Notes: generated by a model not told the origin, from the letters alone. A stretch of DNA of 64,000 nt from Diadema setosum (GCA_033980235.1 CM067069.1:17247650-17311649); one strand, 5' to 3'. Shown: positions 22,401 through 33,629, numbered from the stretch's first letter. Program-made: numbers and translations.

Positions 22401-24370
22401 GTCATCTTGACTTCTTCTCCAAAGCAAGTCGACTTTCCGAGTTTCAACAACTCGTTATCATGTCTTCTTGTCCCAAACGAGTCGACTTGCCGAGTTTCAA
22501 CAACTTGTCATCTTGACTTCTTGTCCCAAACGAGTCGACTTGCCGAGTTTCAACAACTTGTCATCTTGACTTCCTGTCCAAAGCAAGTCGACTTTCCGAG
22601 TTTCAACAACTCGTTATCATGTCTTCTTGTCCCAAACGAGTCGACTTGCCGAGTTTCAACAACTTGTCATTTGACGTCTTGTCCCAAGCAAGTCGACATT
22701 CCGAGTTTCAATAACTCATTTTCATGTCTTTTTGTCCAAAATGAGTCGACTTGCTGAGTTTCAACAACTCGTTATCATGTATTTGTTTTCCAAACAAGTC
22801 GATTTGCCGAGTTTCAATAACTTGTCATCTTGACTTCTTGTCCCAAGCAAGTCGATTTGTCGAGTTTCAACAACTCGTTATCATATCTTCTTGGCACAAG
22901 CAAGTCGACTTGCCGAGTTTCAAAAACTTGTCATCATGACTTCTTGTCCAAAGCAAGTCGACTTGCCGAGTTTCAACAACTTGTCATCTTCACTTCTTGT
23001 CCCAAACGAGTCGACTTGCCGAGTTTCAACAACTTGTCATCTTGACTTCTTGTCCAAAGCAAATCCACTTTCCGAGTTTCAACAACTTGTCATCTTGACT
23101 TCTTGTCCCAAACGAGTCGACTTGCCGAGTTTCAACAACTTGTCATCTTGACTTCTTGTCCAAAGCAAGTCGACTTTCCGAGTTTCAACAACTCGTTATC
23201 GTGTCTTCTTGTCCCAAACGAGTCGACTTGCCGAGTTTCAACAACTTGTCATCTTGACTTCTTGTCCCAAACGAGTCGACTTGCCGAGTTTCAACAACTT
23301 GTCATCTTGACTTCTTGTCCCAAACGAGTTGACTTGCCGAGTTTCAACAACTTGTCATCTTGACTTCTTGTCCAAAGCAAGTCGATTTTACGAGTTTCAA
23401 CAACTCGTTATCATGTCTTCTTGTCCCAAACGAGTCGACTTGCCGAGTTTCAACAACTTGTCATCTTGACTTCTTGTCCCAAACGAGTCGACTTGCCGAG
23501 TTTCAACAACTTGTCATCTTGACTTCTTGTCCAAAGCAAGTCGACTTTTTGAGTTTCAACAACTCGTTATCATGTCTTCTTGTCCCAAACGAGTCGACTT
23601 GCCGAGTTTCAACAACTTGTCATCTTGCCTTCTTGTCCAAAGCAAATCGACTTTCCGATTTTCAACAACTCGTTATCATGTCTTCTTGTCCCAAACGAGT
23701 AGACTTGCCGAGTTTCAACAACTTGTCATCTTGACTTCTTGTCCAAAGCAAGTCGACTTTCCGAGTTTCAACAACTCGTTATCATGTCTTCTTGTCCCAA
23801 ACGAGCCGACTTGCCGAGTTTCAACAACTTGTCATCTTGACTTCTTGTCCAAAGCAAGTCGACTTTCCGAGTTTCAACAACTTGTCATCTTGACTTCTTG
23901 TCCCAAACGAGTCAGCTTGCCGAGTTTCAACAACTCGTTATCATGTCTTCTTGTCCCAAACAAGTCGACTTGCCGAGTTTCAACAACTTGTCATCTTGAC
24001 TTCTTGTCCAAAGCAAGTCGACTTTCCGAGTTTCAACAACTTGTCATCTTGACTTCTTGTCCCAAACGAGTCGACTTGCCGAATTTCAACAACTTGTCAT
24101 CTTGACTTCTTGTCCAAAGCAAGTCGACTTTCCGAGTTTCAACAACTCGTTATCATGTCTTCTTGTCCCAAACGAGTCGAATTGCCGAGTTTCAACAACT
24201 TGTCATCTTGACTTCTTGTCCCAAACGAGTCGACTTGCCGAGTTTCAACAACGTGTCATCTTGACTTCTTGTCCAAAGCAAGTCGAATTGCCGAGTTTCA
24301 ACAACTTGTCATCTTGACTTCTTGTCCCAAACGAGTCGACTTGCCGAGTTTCAACAACTTGTCATCTTGA
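19408..24370 (+). repeat. 2228-bp higher-order duplication within right arm
   Basis: The block from 19,408 to about 21,635 repeats at 21,636-23,863 and, in part, from 23,864 to about 24,370. Private markers recur exactly 2228 bp apart: the divergent cluster with GTATTTGTTT at about 20,551/22,779, the CATCATCTTGAC insertion at about 20,120/22,348, and GCCGCGTTTC at about 19,833/22,061. Copies 1 and 2 differ by only a few bases. 2228 is 42 units plus 2 bases, matching the +3 and -1 indels inside the block. Confidence 0.93.
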
Positions 24371-25590
24371 CTTCTTGTCCCAAACGAGTCGACTTGCCGA
24401 GTTTCAACAACTTGTCATCTTGACTTCTTGTCCAAAGCAAGTCGACTTTTTGAGTTTCAACAACTCGTTATCATGTCTTCTTGTCCCAAACGAGTCGACT
24501 TGCCGAGTTTCAACAACTTGTCATCTTGACTTCTTGTCCAAAGCAAGTCGACTTTCCGAGTTTCAACAACTCGTTATCATGTCTTCTTGTCCCAAACGAG
24601 TCGACTTGCCGAGTTTCAACAACTTGTCATCTTGACTTCTTGTCCAAAGCAAGTCGACTTTCCGAGTTTCAACAACTCGTTATCATGTCTTCTTGTCCCA
24701 AACGAGTCGACTTGCCGAGTTTCAACAACTTGTCATCTTGACTTCTTGTCCCAAACGAGTCGACTTGCCGAGTTTCAACAACTCGTTATCATGTCTTCTT
24801 GTCCCAAACGAGTCGACTTGCCGAGTTTCAACAACGTGTCATCTTGACTTCTTGTCCCAAACGAGTCGACTTGCCGAGTTTCAACAACTTGTCATCTTGA
24901 CTTCTTGTCCCAAACGAGTCGACTTGCCGAGTTTCAACAACGTGTCATCTTGACTTCTTGTCCAAAGCAAGTCGAATTGCCGAGTTTCAACAACTTGTCA
25001 TCTTGACTTCTTGTCCCAAACGAGTCGACTTGCCGAGTTTCAACAACTTGTCATCTTGACTTCTTGTCCCAAACGAGTCGACTTGCCGAGTTTCAACAAC
25101 TTGTCATCTTGACTTCTTGTCCAAAGCAAGTCGACTTTCCGAGTTTCAACAACTCGTTATCATGTCTTCTTGTCCCAAACGAGTCGACTTGCCGAGTTTC
25201 AACAACTTGTCATCTTGACTTCTTGTCCCAAACGAGTCGACTTGCCGAGTTTCAACAACTTGTCATCTTGACTTCTTGTCCAAAGCAAGTCGACTTTCCG
25301 AGTTTCAACAACTCGTTATCATGTCTTCTTGTCCCAAACAAGTCGACTTGCCGAGTTTCAATAACTTGTCATCTTGACTTTTTGTCCCAAGCAAGTCGAC
25401 TTGCCGAGTTTCAACAACTTGTCATCTTGACTTCTTGTTCAAAGCAAGTCGACTTTCCGAGTTTCAACAACTCGTTATCATGTCTTCTTTTCCCAAACGA
25501 GTCGACTTACCGAGTTTCAACAACTTGTCATCTTGTCTTCCTGATCCAAGCAAGTCGACTTGCCGAGTTGCAATAACTCGGCTTCTCGGT
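19408..25590 (+). repeat. Right arm: 53-bp tandem array, ~117 units
   Basis: The unit reads ACTTCTTGTCCCAAACGAGT, CGACTTGCCGAGTTTCAACA and ACTTGTCATCTTG. The second main variant has CCAAAGCAAGTCGACTTTCCG and CTCGTTATCATGTC. Variant alternation gives 106-bp periodicity over long stretches. The plus strand of the unit has no stop codon in any frame, and 53 is not a multiple of 3, which accounts for all the long open frames here (up to 192 codons). There is no evidence that they are translated. Confidence 0.97.
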
Positions 25591-25642
25591 ATTTAACCTG
25601 TCTTCTCGTCTTCTTATCTCGTCATCTGGTTGGCACTTTTAA

Positions 25643-25843
25643 AGGGGAAGGCTAGTAACTGATCAGTGGGAATCAGTGGAAATGCTGGGAGATGATTGTT
25701 CCAATCCTTATGGGATTCATTCAAGAGTTCATTGTATATCTATTGTTGTGTGAAAATGATTTGCTTCAGAATGGTCTCATATTCAAGTAATGTGCAGTTT
25801 AATGCTTCCAGGTTAGCGTCCCTGGTCAGTGACGGAGCATTAA
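25643..25843. repeat. Hairpin-element left arm, second copy
   Basis: AGGGGAAGGCTAGTAACTG and the following ~200 bp match 1084-1290 almost exactly, up to GACGGAGCATTAAT, after which the two copies diverge. Here the right arm of the hairpin is missing and reverse-transcriptase sequence follows. The left edge abuts the TTAA of the foldback-like element, so the two meet exactly at that tetranucleotide. Confidence 0.85.
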
Positions 25844-27819
25844 TTCACATCTCAGGTGATATTTGGTTCTGGATCCGTTCATTTCTATCTGATAGATTAC
25901 AACGTGTCCAATATAAAGGACAATACTCAGAGTGGTCGACGCCTACCTCAGGTATACCGCAAGGGAGCGTCCTGGGGCCTTGCCTGTTTAACTTATTCAT
26001 CAATGACCTACCTGAGGCTGTTACATCGAGATGTGCGCTATTTGCAGATGACACTGTTATTTCTCGACCAATCTATGACCTCACAGATCAACAGGCTCTC
26101 CAAGATGATGTCAATGCTTTCACAGGCTGGTGTGACAGAAACAAAATGAGCCTGAATACCTCTAAAACTAAAGTCATGAGAATATCCTGGAAAAGACATC
26201 CGGGCCATGCACAGTACTACCTCAATGATACGCAACTAGAGGAGGTATCCGAAATTAAATACTTGGGTGTCATCATGAACAATCGTATGTCCTGGGATAA
26301 CCATGTTGGGTACGTGATATCTAGAGCGAATCGTTTACTTGGTTTGATAACCAGCCTAGCCTCAGGTCTTTCATCAGTGGCTGTGTTCACCTTGTACAAA
26401 AGTTTGGTCCTCCCAATTCTTGAATATGGCCTTCCCGTTTGGACACCGCACAAAGTGGGCTCTATTAACAGACTTGAGTCGATACAGCGTAGAGCAACGC
26501 GTCTTGCCTTGAAGCAAAGGCGAGGTCAAATGCCATACGAGCCCGTCTTCAAAGGCTGAACTGGAAGTCTCTCAAGTCTAGAAGGACCTACTTTACCCTG
26601 GTTTTCATTACTAAGTGTCTGTTCAAGCATATTCAGTGTCCTGTTGTGAACTCGCTTGTGGTGGTGAACCCACGCCATTTGGATGACCTGAGGTTCAGGC
26701 ATCTCCTTGCACGTAAAGATGGTCTGCATTTCTGTGCAATACACGAGTTCCCCAGGCTGTGGGATACTCTACCTTCTGACCTCAGAAACTCAGTCCTTAC
26801 TGTATCTCTTTCAACATGGTGCAGTCACTTAAATTCCCATCTTGCCGAGGCACCTTGAGTGTCGGATTTGGTATGTCACTGATTTCATGTGGGTTACATG
26901 TAGTTTAATAGTGACATTCATTGTATTTTATCTTGGGCATGAATTTCATTCACCGTTAAATGTATTCATGTATATGTATGATAATGATGTATTCATGTGG
27001 ATAGTTTTTTTTTCTAAGAGTTGAGGTATTTTAATTGAAAAAATGAAATATGTATGAGTGAAAGAATATGTGTTTGTTAATTCTTGGATGTATAATGTGT
27101 ATAGGGTGGCGTACATAAGTATGCATACCTCATGGCATTAATCTGATTAAAATGTTTATAATTGTTACATTTTTTAATGAAATTTTATAATTGTTTTTTT
27201 TTCTTTTACTGCGAAGATCAGACAATATAGAATTGTATTCATGCCTAAGATTTGCCAGTTACGAGCTGTTTTCCCCTTAATTTTTGATAACACTGTTTCC
27301 AACAAAAGCAGTAATACATCTTTTTTTTTGGTGAGACAGTCAATTTGTTGTTGTTGTTTTTTTTTTTACCTTCCCCTTTCTGTCTGAGAAACGTCATTCC
27401 TTCCCAGCCCAGGAGGCTGTAACAAATCTTTTACCTCTGCTTTTTCTGTTTGGTATCTGTGTAAATTCTTTAATGATTTTACCTGTTTGTCATAGTTTAA
27501 ACCCTCTTTTTTTTTTTTTTTTTTTTAGAAACAGCTGCATTTTCCCCAGGTTTTTTGTCATTTAGTCAATCCAGCAGATTGACAATAATTATACTTGTAT
27601 AATTATAATTATATGTTAATACATGTTATGTATATGCACATTGATTATTTTTCTGTGTGTTTTTTGGGGTGTTTCGTGGGGAAAATGGGTTGAATTTAGA
27701 AATTGGGATTGGATAGGGATTGAGGTATACTGCTGGTTTCCTTGTTCAGTTTTGTTGGCTTGGTTACCACGCGCCTAAACTTGTTATTAATGTTTGTAGA
27801 ATGTTTTTTTTTTTTTTGC

Positions 27820-27851
<32 letters not shown>

Positions 27852-28898
27852 GCCAATGGTTGCATAAAGGGGGTCTCCGGGATTTTCATCTTTATTGGAG
27901 GGTTGAGCAGCATTGGAGACGCACACAGCATGATATGGTTTTTGGTCAGTTGTGGGATTGGGATCGATTTCGCTTCTTTGTGAGGCAGGCCACAGATCTC
28001 CTCTCAAGTCTTATTCATTGTTCGTTTCAATTTTACTGACATTGTATTTCAAAGTGCCATTTTGTGTTTTTGAATAATTTTTGGGTTTTTTGGAGGGTTT
28101 TTTTTTCGGGGGGGTGTTTTTTTTTGGGGGGGGGGTTGGGGGTTTTATGGGGGGATGGGAGTTTTTTTTTTCTTCTTCTTCTTCTTCTTCTTCTTTTTTT
28201 CTTTCTTCTTCTTCTTTTTTTTTCAAATATGAATTTTGGATTGGGGGTGTTTTGTGGGTTGAGAGAATTCTAACTGGTATTGTGGTGTTTTACTGGTTAA
28301 ATTGATAAATGATTTGGAAATATGGTGAATGTAATGAATTGTGTGTGGGGGAGACATAAATATCCAGGTTTGGGGTGTTTTTTTTTTTTTTAATGAATAG
28401 ATATTTTGTGAGGTAATAATTATGATGGGGACGGGTGGTTGATTTTTTTTTTTTTGTGACTGGATTTTTAATTGGGGAGTAAGTGAGGGGAGGGTTGGGA
28501 AAGTAAAGGGATCTGTTTTATAATTATATCACCCTTTTATTGGTGTGATCATGAGTTTGTAAATTGTGATTTGATATTGTCGGAAAATATATAAGGATTT
28601 TTACATAGTTTGTATTTTTATGCAAGAGATTTTAAACGGTATAGTTATGAATATTTTATTATGATAATCAGTGGCACATAAATCTGTAACACTGGATGCG
28701 CCTGGAAGGGATATAGGTTAGGGCGGTCCGCGGACTACAGTTATTTAGTTAACTTTGCCCAATGCCTGGCAGCCCTTCAGGTGCATCCGGTATACCATCT
28801 AGGTATTTTTGTGTTATTGTATTGATTGATTATTTTGAGTTTTGTAATTGATTGTGAATTGTATGTTTTCTGCCGAATAAAATAATAATAATAATAAT
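25844..28898 (+). mobile_element. 5'-truncated non-LTR retrotransposon (LINE)
   Basis: Reverse-transcriptase sequence begins immediately after the hairpin arm, is followed by a ~2-kb G/T-rich 3' region with long T tracts and a (TTC)n run (28,170-28,220), and ends in (AAT)n at about 28,876-28,898. The short tandem-repeat tail is typical of CR1/L2-like LINEs. A stem with arms GGATGCGCCTGGAAGGG (about 28,693) and CCCTTCAGGTGCATCC (about 28,773) lies 100 bp before the tail. The endonuclease and the start of the RT are absent. I did not see a clear target duplication. Confidence 0.75.
25853..26858 (+). pseudogene. Reverse transcriptase fragment of a LINE, frameshifted
   Basis: The product would copy element RNA at a nicked target by target-primed reverse transcription. 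The fragment starts within the RT fingers (GDIWFWIRSFLSDRLQRV) and shows PQGSVLGP and FINDL, then the catalytic FADD at 26,041-26,052, followed by KTKVMRI, YLGV and the thumb region ILEYGLPVW. At about 26,537 the frame shifts: the downstream frame continues with ARLQRLNW and ends at 26,858 with DLRNSVLTVSLSTWC, a usual C-terminal form for CR1/L2/Jockey-type elements. The N-terminal part, including the endonuclease, is missing. The open frame extends upstream into the hairpin arm (25,696-25,843), but that sequence is not RT. A dead copy; clade assignment is tentative. Confidence 0.85.
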
Positions 28899-28989
28899 GT
28901 TGAGACGACAGTTTCACTGCGTTGGTAAAAAGGAAAATATGACGTATTTGTCACAACTGTGTCGGTTGTTTACTACTTTCCTTGAAATA

Positions 28990-29158
28990 GCTTTCACTTG
29001 GACTGATGACTAAAGTGTTTAAGAGAGCAAGATTTAAGATTATGATTTTCACTTGATCTCTGACCCTTTTGCCCTTTGATCCCCTGGCGCACAATTCTTC
29101 AAGTAATCCGTAACTGCATATAGGTAACATGCATTTTAACGATAATACTTTGAGCTAG
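28990..29158. repeat. TTGACC-rich repeat, left part
   Basis: CACTTGATCTCTGACCC, GCCCTTTGATCCCC and TAACATGCATTTTAACG match the family at 16,430-17,312. It continues beyond the inserted TTAA element at 31,268. Confidence 0.7.
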
Positions 29159-29286
29159 TTAAAGATAATAAAAAGTTTTGGTACCTCAAAAGTTTCCCTG
29201 AATTTCCATGTTTCAGGTCAAAGTATCTATCATATAACTAACACTGTGAGACTTACTCGCCCCAAAGTGCTCTCATTTCTTAGTAA

Positions 29287-29907
29287 TCATGCAATTAACT
29301 GCGACCAGCAGCCCCATACGCATAGCGACCAGCAGCCCCATACGCATAGTGTAATGGGGCTTCGCATTGTAGCAATCAGGATCATGACAGATTTAGTATC
29401 ACGGGTAAATATCAACTTAAAATCCACAAAATTCTTCAATTTGAAGACGTACCAATTAAGTTGATGTCTTGAAAACAGGCTTCGAGCAACATACACTGAT
29501 TACTACGGCCAGCGCATACGCACACATCACATGCGAACAAATTTCAAATCCATGAACGGATAAGATGTTTGTGTGCGCATGCGCTGGCCGTCAATTCAGT
29601 GTATAGCTCTCCCAAGGTCCTCTCGACCGAGTCACATTCAGTCATCAATTCGAACAGAAAGGGACTATTGGCAAAACCAAACGTTGCCCAAAGCCTGTTT
29701 TCAATACTTCAACTTAACTGGTAAGTCTTCAAATTGAAGAAATTTTTGGATTTTAAGTTGATATTTACCCGCGATACTACATCTGTCATGATCCTGTAAG
29801 CTACAATGCGAAGCCCCATTTAGCTATGCGTATGGGGCTGCTGGTCGCAGTTAGCTACACAGTATGCGTATGGGGCTGCACGCTGCGGGTCGCAGTTATC
29901 ATGCAAT
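29287..29907. repeat. ~620-bp imperfect palindrome inside the TTAA element
   Basis: AAGCCCCAT and neighbouring pieces (GCTACAATGCGAAGC, CATGATCCTG, GATATTTACCCG, AAAATC, TTCAAATTGAAGAA) in the right arm (29,700-29,820) match the left arm (29,340-29,465) inverted, at roughly 90% by eye. CCCCATACGCATAG is repeated at each outer end, twice on the left. A second, inner stem pairs ACGGCCAGCGCATACGCACA (from 29,502) with TGTGCGCATGCGCTGGCCGT (to 29,592). Confidence 0.85.
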
Positions 29908-29942
29908 ACAGTAATGGTTTCGCACAATACGTGTACTACCTC

Positions 29943-30046
29943 GCCGCCGCCGTACGGCGGCGGCTCTGGCAGTCAGTCCGCAGCACCCGATAATTCGCTC
30001 GTAAATTATTCAACTCGTATGCAAGCCCGCTCTAGGCTTGCATACG
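29943..30046. repeat. GC palindrome and perfect 12-bp hairpin
   Basis: 29,943-29,964 is a perfect 22-bp palindrome of GCC repeats around GTAC. 30,016-30,046 forms a perfect 12-bp stem (CGTATGCAAGCC / GGCTTGCATACG) with a 7-base loop. Both lie inside the 2.1-kb TTAA element. Confidence 0.9.
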
Positions 30047-30429
30047 TAATAAGCTGCGTAAGGGGATTTTGTCCTTGGGCTTTCGGCAACAAAAATACAC
30101 CTTATGTTCACAAATTTGGTATCAAATTCAAGGAAAATTTGTAATCTATCGTCATATGTTACTCAAATTATTGTAAATGAAAAATATCATAGCTTAATTT
30201 GAGCTTGAAAAATGATGAAAAAAGTAATTCGTGCAGTACACGTTCAAGACGTCAAAAAAATATCAAATTCACCTTGCGTCTCAATGAAAATGCTTTATTT
30301 GGTAGTCCATCTCCTAATCTTTGTATCCATGTAAATATCTTGACAATTTGTTGCTTAATCCGGTCAGGAACCAGTAAAATATACATCGATGTCAGTGCTG
30401 ATCAGCTTGAAACCGTGTAATCTCAAGAG

Positions 30430-30575
30430 TAAGCTCTCTCATTGGACAGCGCTTGCATTCAGCGCTTGCATCACGTCATTACGCTGCTACATAACGGTTT
30501 CATGCCACTTGCGGTTTCTTGGCACGCGTGTAGTTCGAGCGCTGAATGCATGCAATGTCCAATCAGAGAGCTCTT
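30430..30575. repeat. Inverted repeat, ~35-bp arms
   Basis: AGCTCTCTCATTGGACAGCG, then CTTGCATTCAGCGCT, is matched inverted by AGCGCTGAATGCATGCAATG and TCCAATCAGAGAGCT. The spacer is ~75 bp and contains GGTTTCATGCCACTTGCGG. CTTAATCCGGTCAGGAACCA flanks this block as a direct repeat at about 30,354 and 30,752. Confidence 0.85.
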
Positions 30576-31267
30576 ATCGCGCCACTGTTGACTTTGTGTG
30601 GAGCGTACTTCCGGCTTAGGAGTGAATTTTACAGACATTTCAAAACGGAAAAACTAGTATAAATCATGCTTGCGTCTCCTTGACTCCAATATATATGATG
30701 AGCATCTAAGTTTCCTCTCTACGAAAAAGCCAAAATCAGAAACAACAGTTTCTTAATCCGGTCAGGAACCAAAAAAGAACTTTAGACGACAAAATCTTCC
30801 GTGAAAAGCAGGTAAAATTTACCCAAATTCAACTGATTATTTAGTCATGATAAGATCCGATGTTATACCCAAATTTAGTATCACAATAAAGATCTAAGAC
30901 TGGAGAACAATTTACCGTGACTTGTAGCCATGACAAATGTATGTACAAGTCGCTACACTGTGAAAACCATAGCCCTATCAAAGTCTCGCAAAATCTCGCA
31001 CGACGAGACACCTTTCGAACGCAAAGATCGTCAACGAGAGTGCTGAATAAATCTTGCTGGATCGGCTCGTTAGCATACGTGCTGCGGACTGACTGCTGTA
31101 TACGAAACCATTTTAATATTGCATGATTACTAAGAAATGAGAGTAAGTAATGCGAGTAAGTCTCACAGTGTTAGTTATATGAAAGGTACTTTAACCTGAA
31201 ACACAAACTAAGACACGGAAATTCAGGGAAACTTTTGAGTAATACAAAAACTTTATATTATCTTTAA

Positions 31268-31990
31268 AAGAATGGGAAAAATTGTGACATTTATTTATTT
31301 TCAATTGACCTTTGACCCCATGGCCAAAGTTTTTTCCCTACAGGATCATTATGCACTAATGTACTAATGTACATATATACCTAGTTTTATCAAGTTTATA
31401 CAGTGAATAATCTAAATTTTGGAGAAAATGAGTTATATCACCATTAAATAGCAGACTCTTACTATTAGTATTTTAACATTTCCTTTGATCCTTGACCCCA
31501 TGGCCTAAAAATTTCCAAGCGACTCATTGTCAGCCAGTAAATGCATATGTACACTAAATTTCATAATACCTTGAGCCACTTCAGAGATATGAGAAAAAGT
31601 GACATTTTTGCATTTTCACTTGGCCTTTGATGACCTTTGACCCCATGGCCCAAAACTCTCCTTAGACAATCTTTTTTAAGTAATGCATGTATACACTTTA
31701 ACTTTCAAGAAAATATTTATAGGCATTGCATAAATATGGGGTAAATAGTAAAATTTGGAGAATTTGACCGTGATCTTTGACGTTTGACCTTAGACATGTG
31801 CAGATAGGCACAACTTCGTCCACTCATACATCTGGTATGTCCATGTATCAAATTTCATTAGGATACCTCAAACTGTTTCTCATTCCGGACGGACGGACGG
31901 ACGGATGGAAGGCCGGATGGGCGGACGGACGGACAACCCACAAATACATTATCCCTCCGGCGCGGCGACACTTCGTGACGGCGGCACAAA
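31268..31990. repeat. TTGACC-rich tandem repeat, right part
   Basis: Three to four ~150-bp units with TTGACCTTTGACCCCATGGC, CAGCCAGTAAATGCATATGT and GAGATATGAGAAAAAGTG end in a run of GGACGGAC units (31,891-31,934), CCCTCCGGC and GACGGCGGCAC, the same terminal series as at 17,240-17,312. Confidence 0.8.
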
Positions 31991-33625
31991 GACAAAATGA
32001 CACGAGTGAACTCTTTGAAAAGAGCCTAAGTTTTTTTTTTCCCAATAGGTGTGTGTAGCGAATTAAAAATAAAGGGGGGGGGGGTAACTGTCAGACCATG
32101 CGTACAGTAGCCTACGCTGTACATGGTATGAAACCTTTACCAGTGACCCACTTCCGAAATAATTGTGCTATAAAATTTGAACTCTTCATCCGCTGTGCCG
32201 ATACCTTAAAATTTCGCATTGATTTCATTCTGCACTGTTGTAATCCCTTGGCAAAAGATAAACAAGTGTTAAATTACTTGTTTTTGCACTCCATATTGGC
32301 GGATTAGATAACGCCCAGCAGAGTCAACTGCATCGATGGGTGTGGAGAGAGGTGTTGTAACGAGTTTTGGGTTACAGGTACCTGCCGGGTATGGGGGGGG
32401 GGGGTGTATAACCAAAGATTTCTGGATATTGATGCGACCTCCTTCCACGAGGGATTAAAAGTTAACTGTACAAAATGAAAAAATAGAATAAAATCAGACG
32501 TAATGTATCATGAAGTTGATAAGAAATTGGAGATTTGTAATATAGTTATGACCTTGATGTTTTCATTAAACAACTATACCTGTAGGCGTATATCGGCCAC
32601 AATGACGTTATGGAAATCAAATGAGGCGGTAATATTGCTAGCTCAACAATAACACAGACGACATCCCTCTCAGTGTTTGCTGCACAGTTCATTTTTTAGT
32701 AAATTCACAAAGTAAAAATTATATCCTTTGTATCCAATCACTTCTAAAGTTTTATGATTCAACTTCGGTGATCCTTGAAGTTGAAAGGGGAAACTGTAGT
32801 CGCTAAAATTTTTGAATTGTTTTTACAGAAAGATATAGGTTTTGGAGGCAACGACATCATCTCCTCAGTGTTCGCATTACCGTAGCTATGACCAGTACCA
32901 TTTTTTTTTTATGAACAGTGAACGCTTGTGAAGTGTCTAGAATTCAGAACTAAAATTATGCCTTTATGGGATAGCAATTTTCCCCGCACCATTCTGTAAC
33001 ATCTTAGTCATACAACAGTTGCACCTCACAAGGCATACTAACTGCACGAAATTTGGACAACAGCCGGGTATACATTCATAGCCCTGCCATTTCCTTAATT
33101 GTGCGTCCGCACTTTCTATTTCGCTCCGAACAAATAAACTGCTTTCATATCCCACTGATCTGCTTTCACCAAGTGTCGCAATCATTGCATTGGCCGGAAC
33201 TCTTTCTCTCATTTCAGAAAAAAAAAAAGTCTCCACCCCCACACGGATCTTAGCTGTCTCTGGCGCAATTTCAGTTTTCATTTGTCACACTATAGTATTT
33301 TTCTTATATATTATTTCTACATCCTTCGACACTGTTGGTGATGCTCATACGACTGATTAAGGCTAAAGTGGCATCGACTAAGCAAAGTATATACTTTTCT
33401 CCTTCAAATCTGGTATTGTTTTTTTTAATCGGACGACCTGATATAGAAGTTACAAAAATTTGGAGTTGCACACGGTAACTGCTTTATGATATAGTGTGTA
33501 TTGAATGCCGATTGACACAGAAAACCCCATTGCATTGTAGACACCGTTCAAAGTTCCCCAGCAAAGAAAGTGTTAACTAAATCCATATTCAGCTTCCTCG
33601 GCTCCCTCATCGCCCATTTCACTCT
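31991..33625. other. Intergenic sequence, no supported gene
   Basis: G runs at about 32,073 and 32,393. No exon with convincing boundaries or domain was recognised; the open stretches at 32,964-33,281 (minus) and 33,053-33,253 (plus) overlap each other. Confidence 0.4.
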
Positions 33626-33629
33626 TTAA

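Larger units (their letters stand above)
10937..25638. mobile_element. Foldback-like element with tandem-repeat arms, ~14.7 kb
   Basis: The outer ends match as inverted repeats. From AAGTGCCAACCAGATGACG at 10,937 the left end agrees with the reverse complement of the right end (to GGTTGGCACTT at 25,638), with only a few mismatches in the first ~75 bp, and then runs into inverted arrays of one 53-bp unit. TTAA lies immediately outside both ends (10,933-10,936 and 25,639-25,642), and homology between the sides stops there. Arms made of tandem repeats are the hallmark of foldback elements (Drosophila FB, sea urchin TU), but those are reported to make 8-9-bp duplications, so TTAA is unlike them. 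The interior (13.1-19.4 kb) shows no transposase. Confidence 0.75.
29163..31263. mobile_element. Palindrome-rich TTAA element, 2.1 kb
   Basis: Inverted terminal repeats of about 150 bp are visible: AGATAATAAAAAGTTTT and CTCAAAAGTTTCCCTGAATTT on the left are matched inverted on the right, continuing through CATATAACTAACACTGTGAG and TCATTTCTTAGTAATCATGC. TTAA flanks both ends (29,159-29,162 and 31,264-31,267), and one TTGACC-rich repeat lies on both sides, as expected for insertion into it. The interior is a series of palindromes (listed separately) and no transposase is seen. A non-autonomous element; the TTAA duplication again allows piggyBac or Kolobok. Confidence 0.82.

Noticed and set aside
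19408..25590. Many 60-192-codon open frames in the arrays
   Set aside because: All follow from the stop-free 53-bp unit. Members are shifted copies of each other and no start or splice context recurs apart from the repeat.
10990..25590. CRISPR-like direct repeats
   Set aside because: Repeats are contiguous 53-bp units without unique spacers, in a eukaryotic context.
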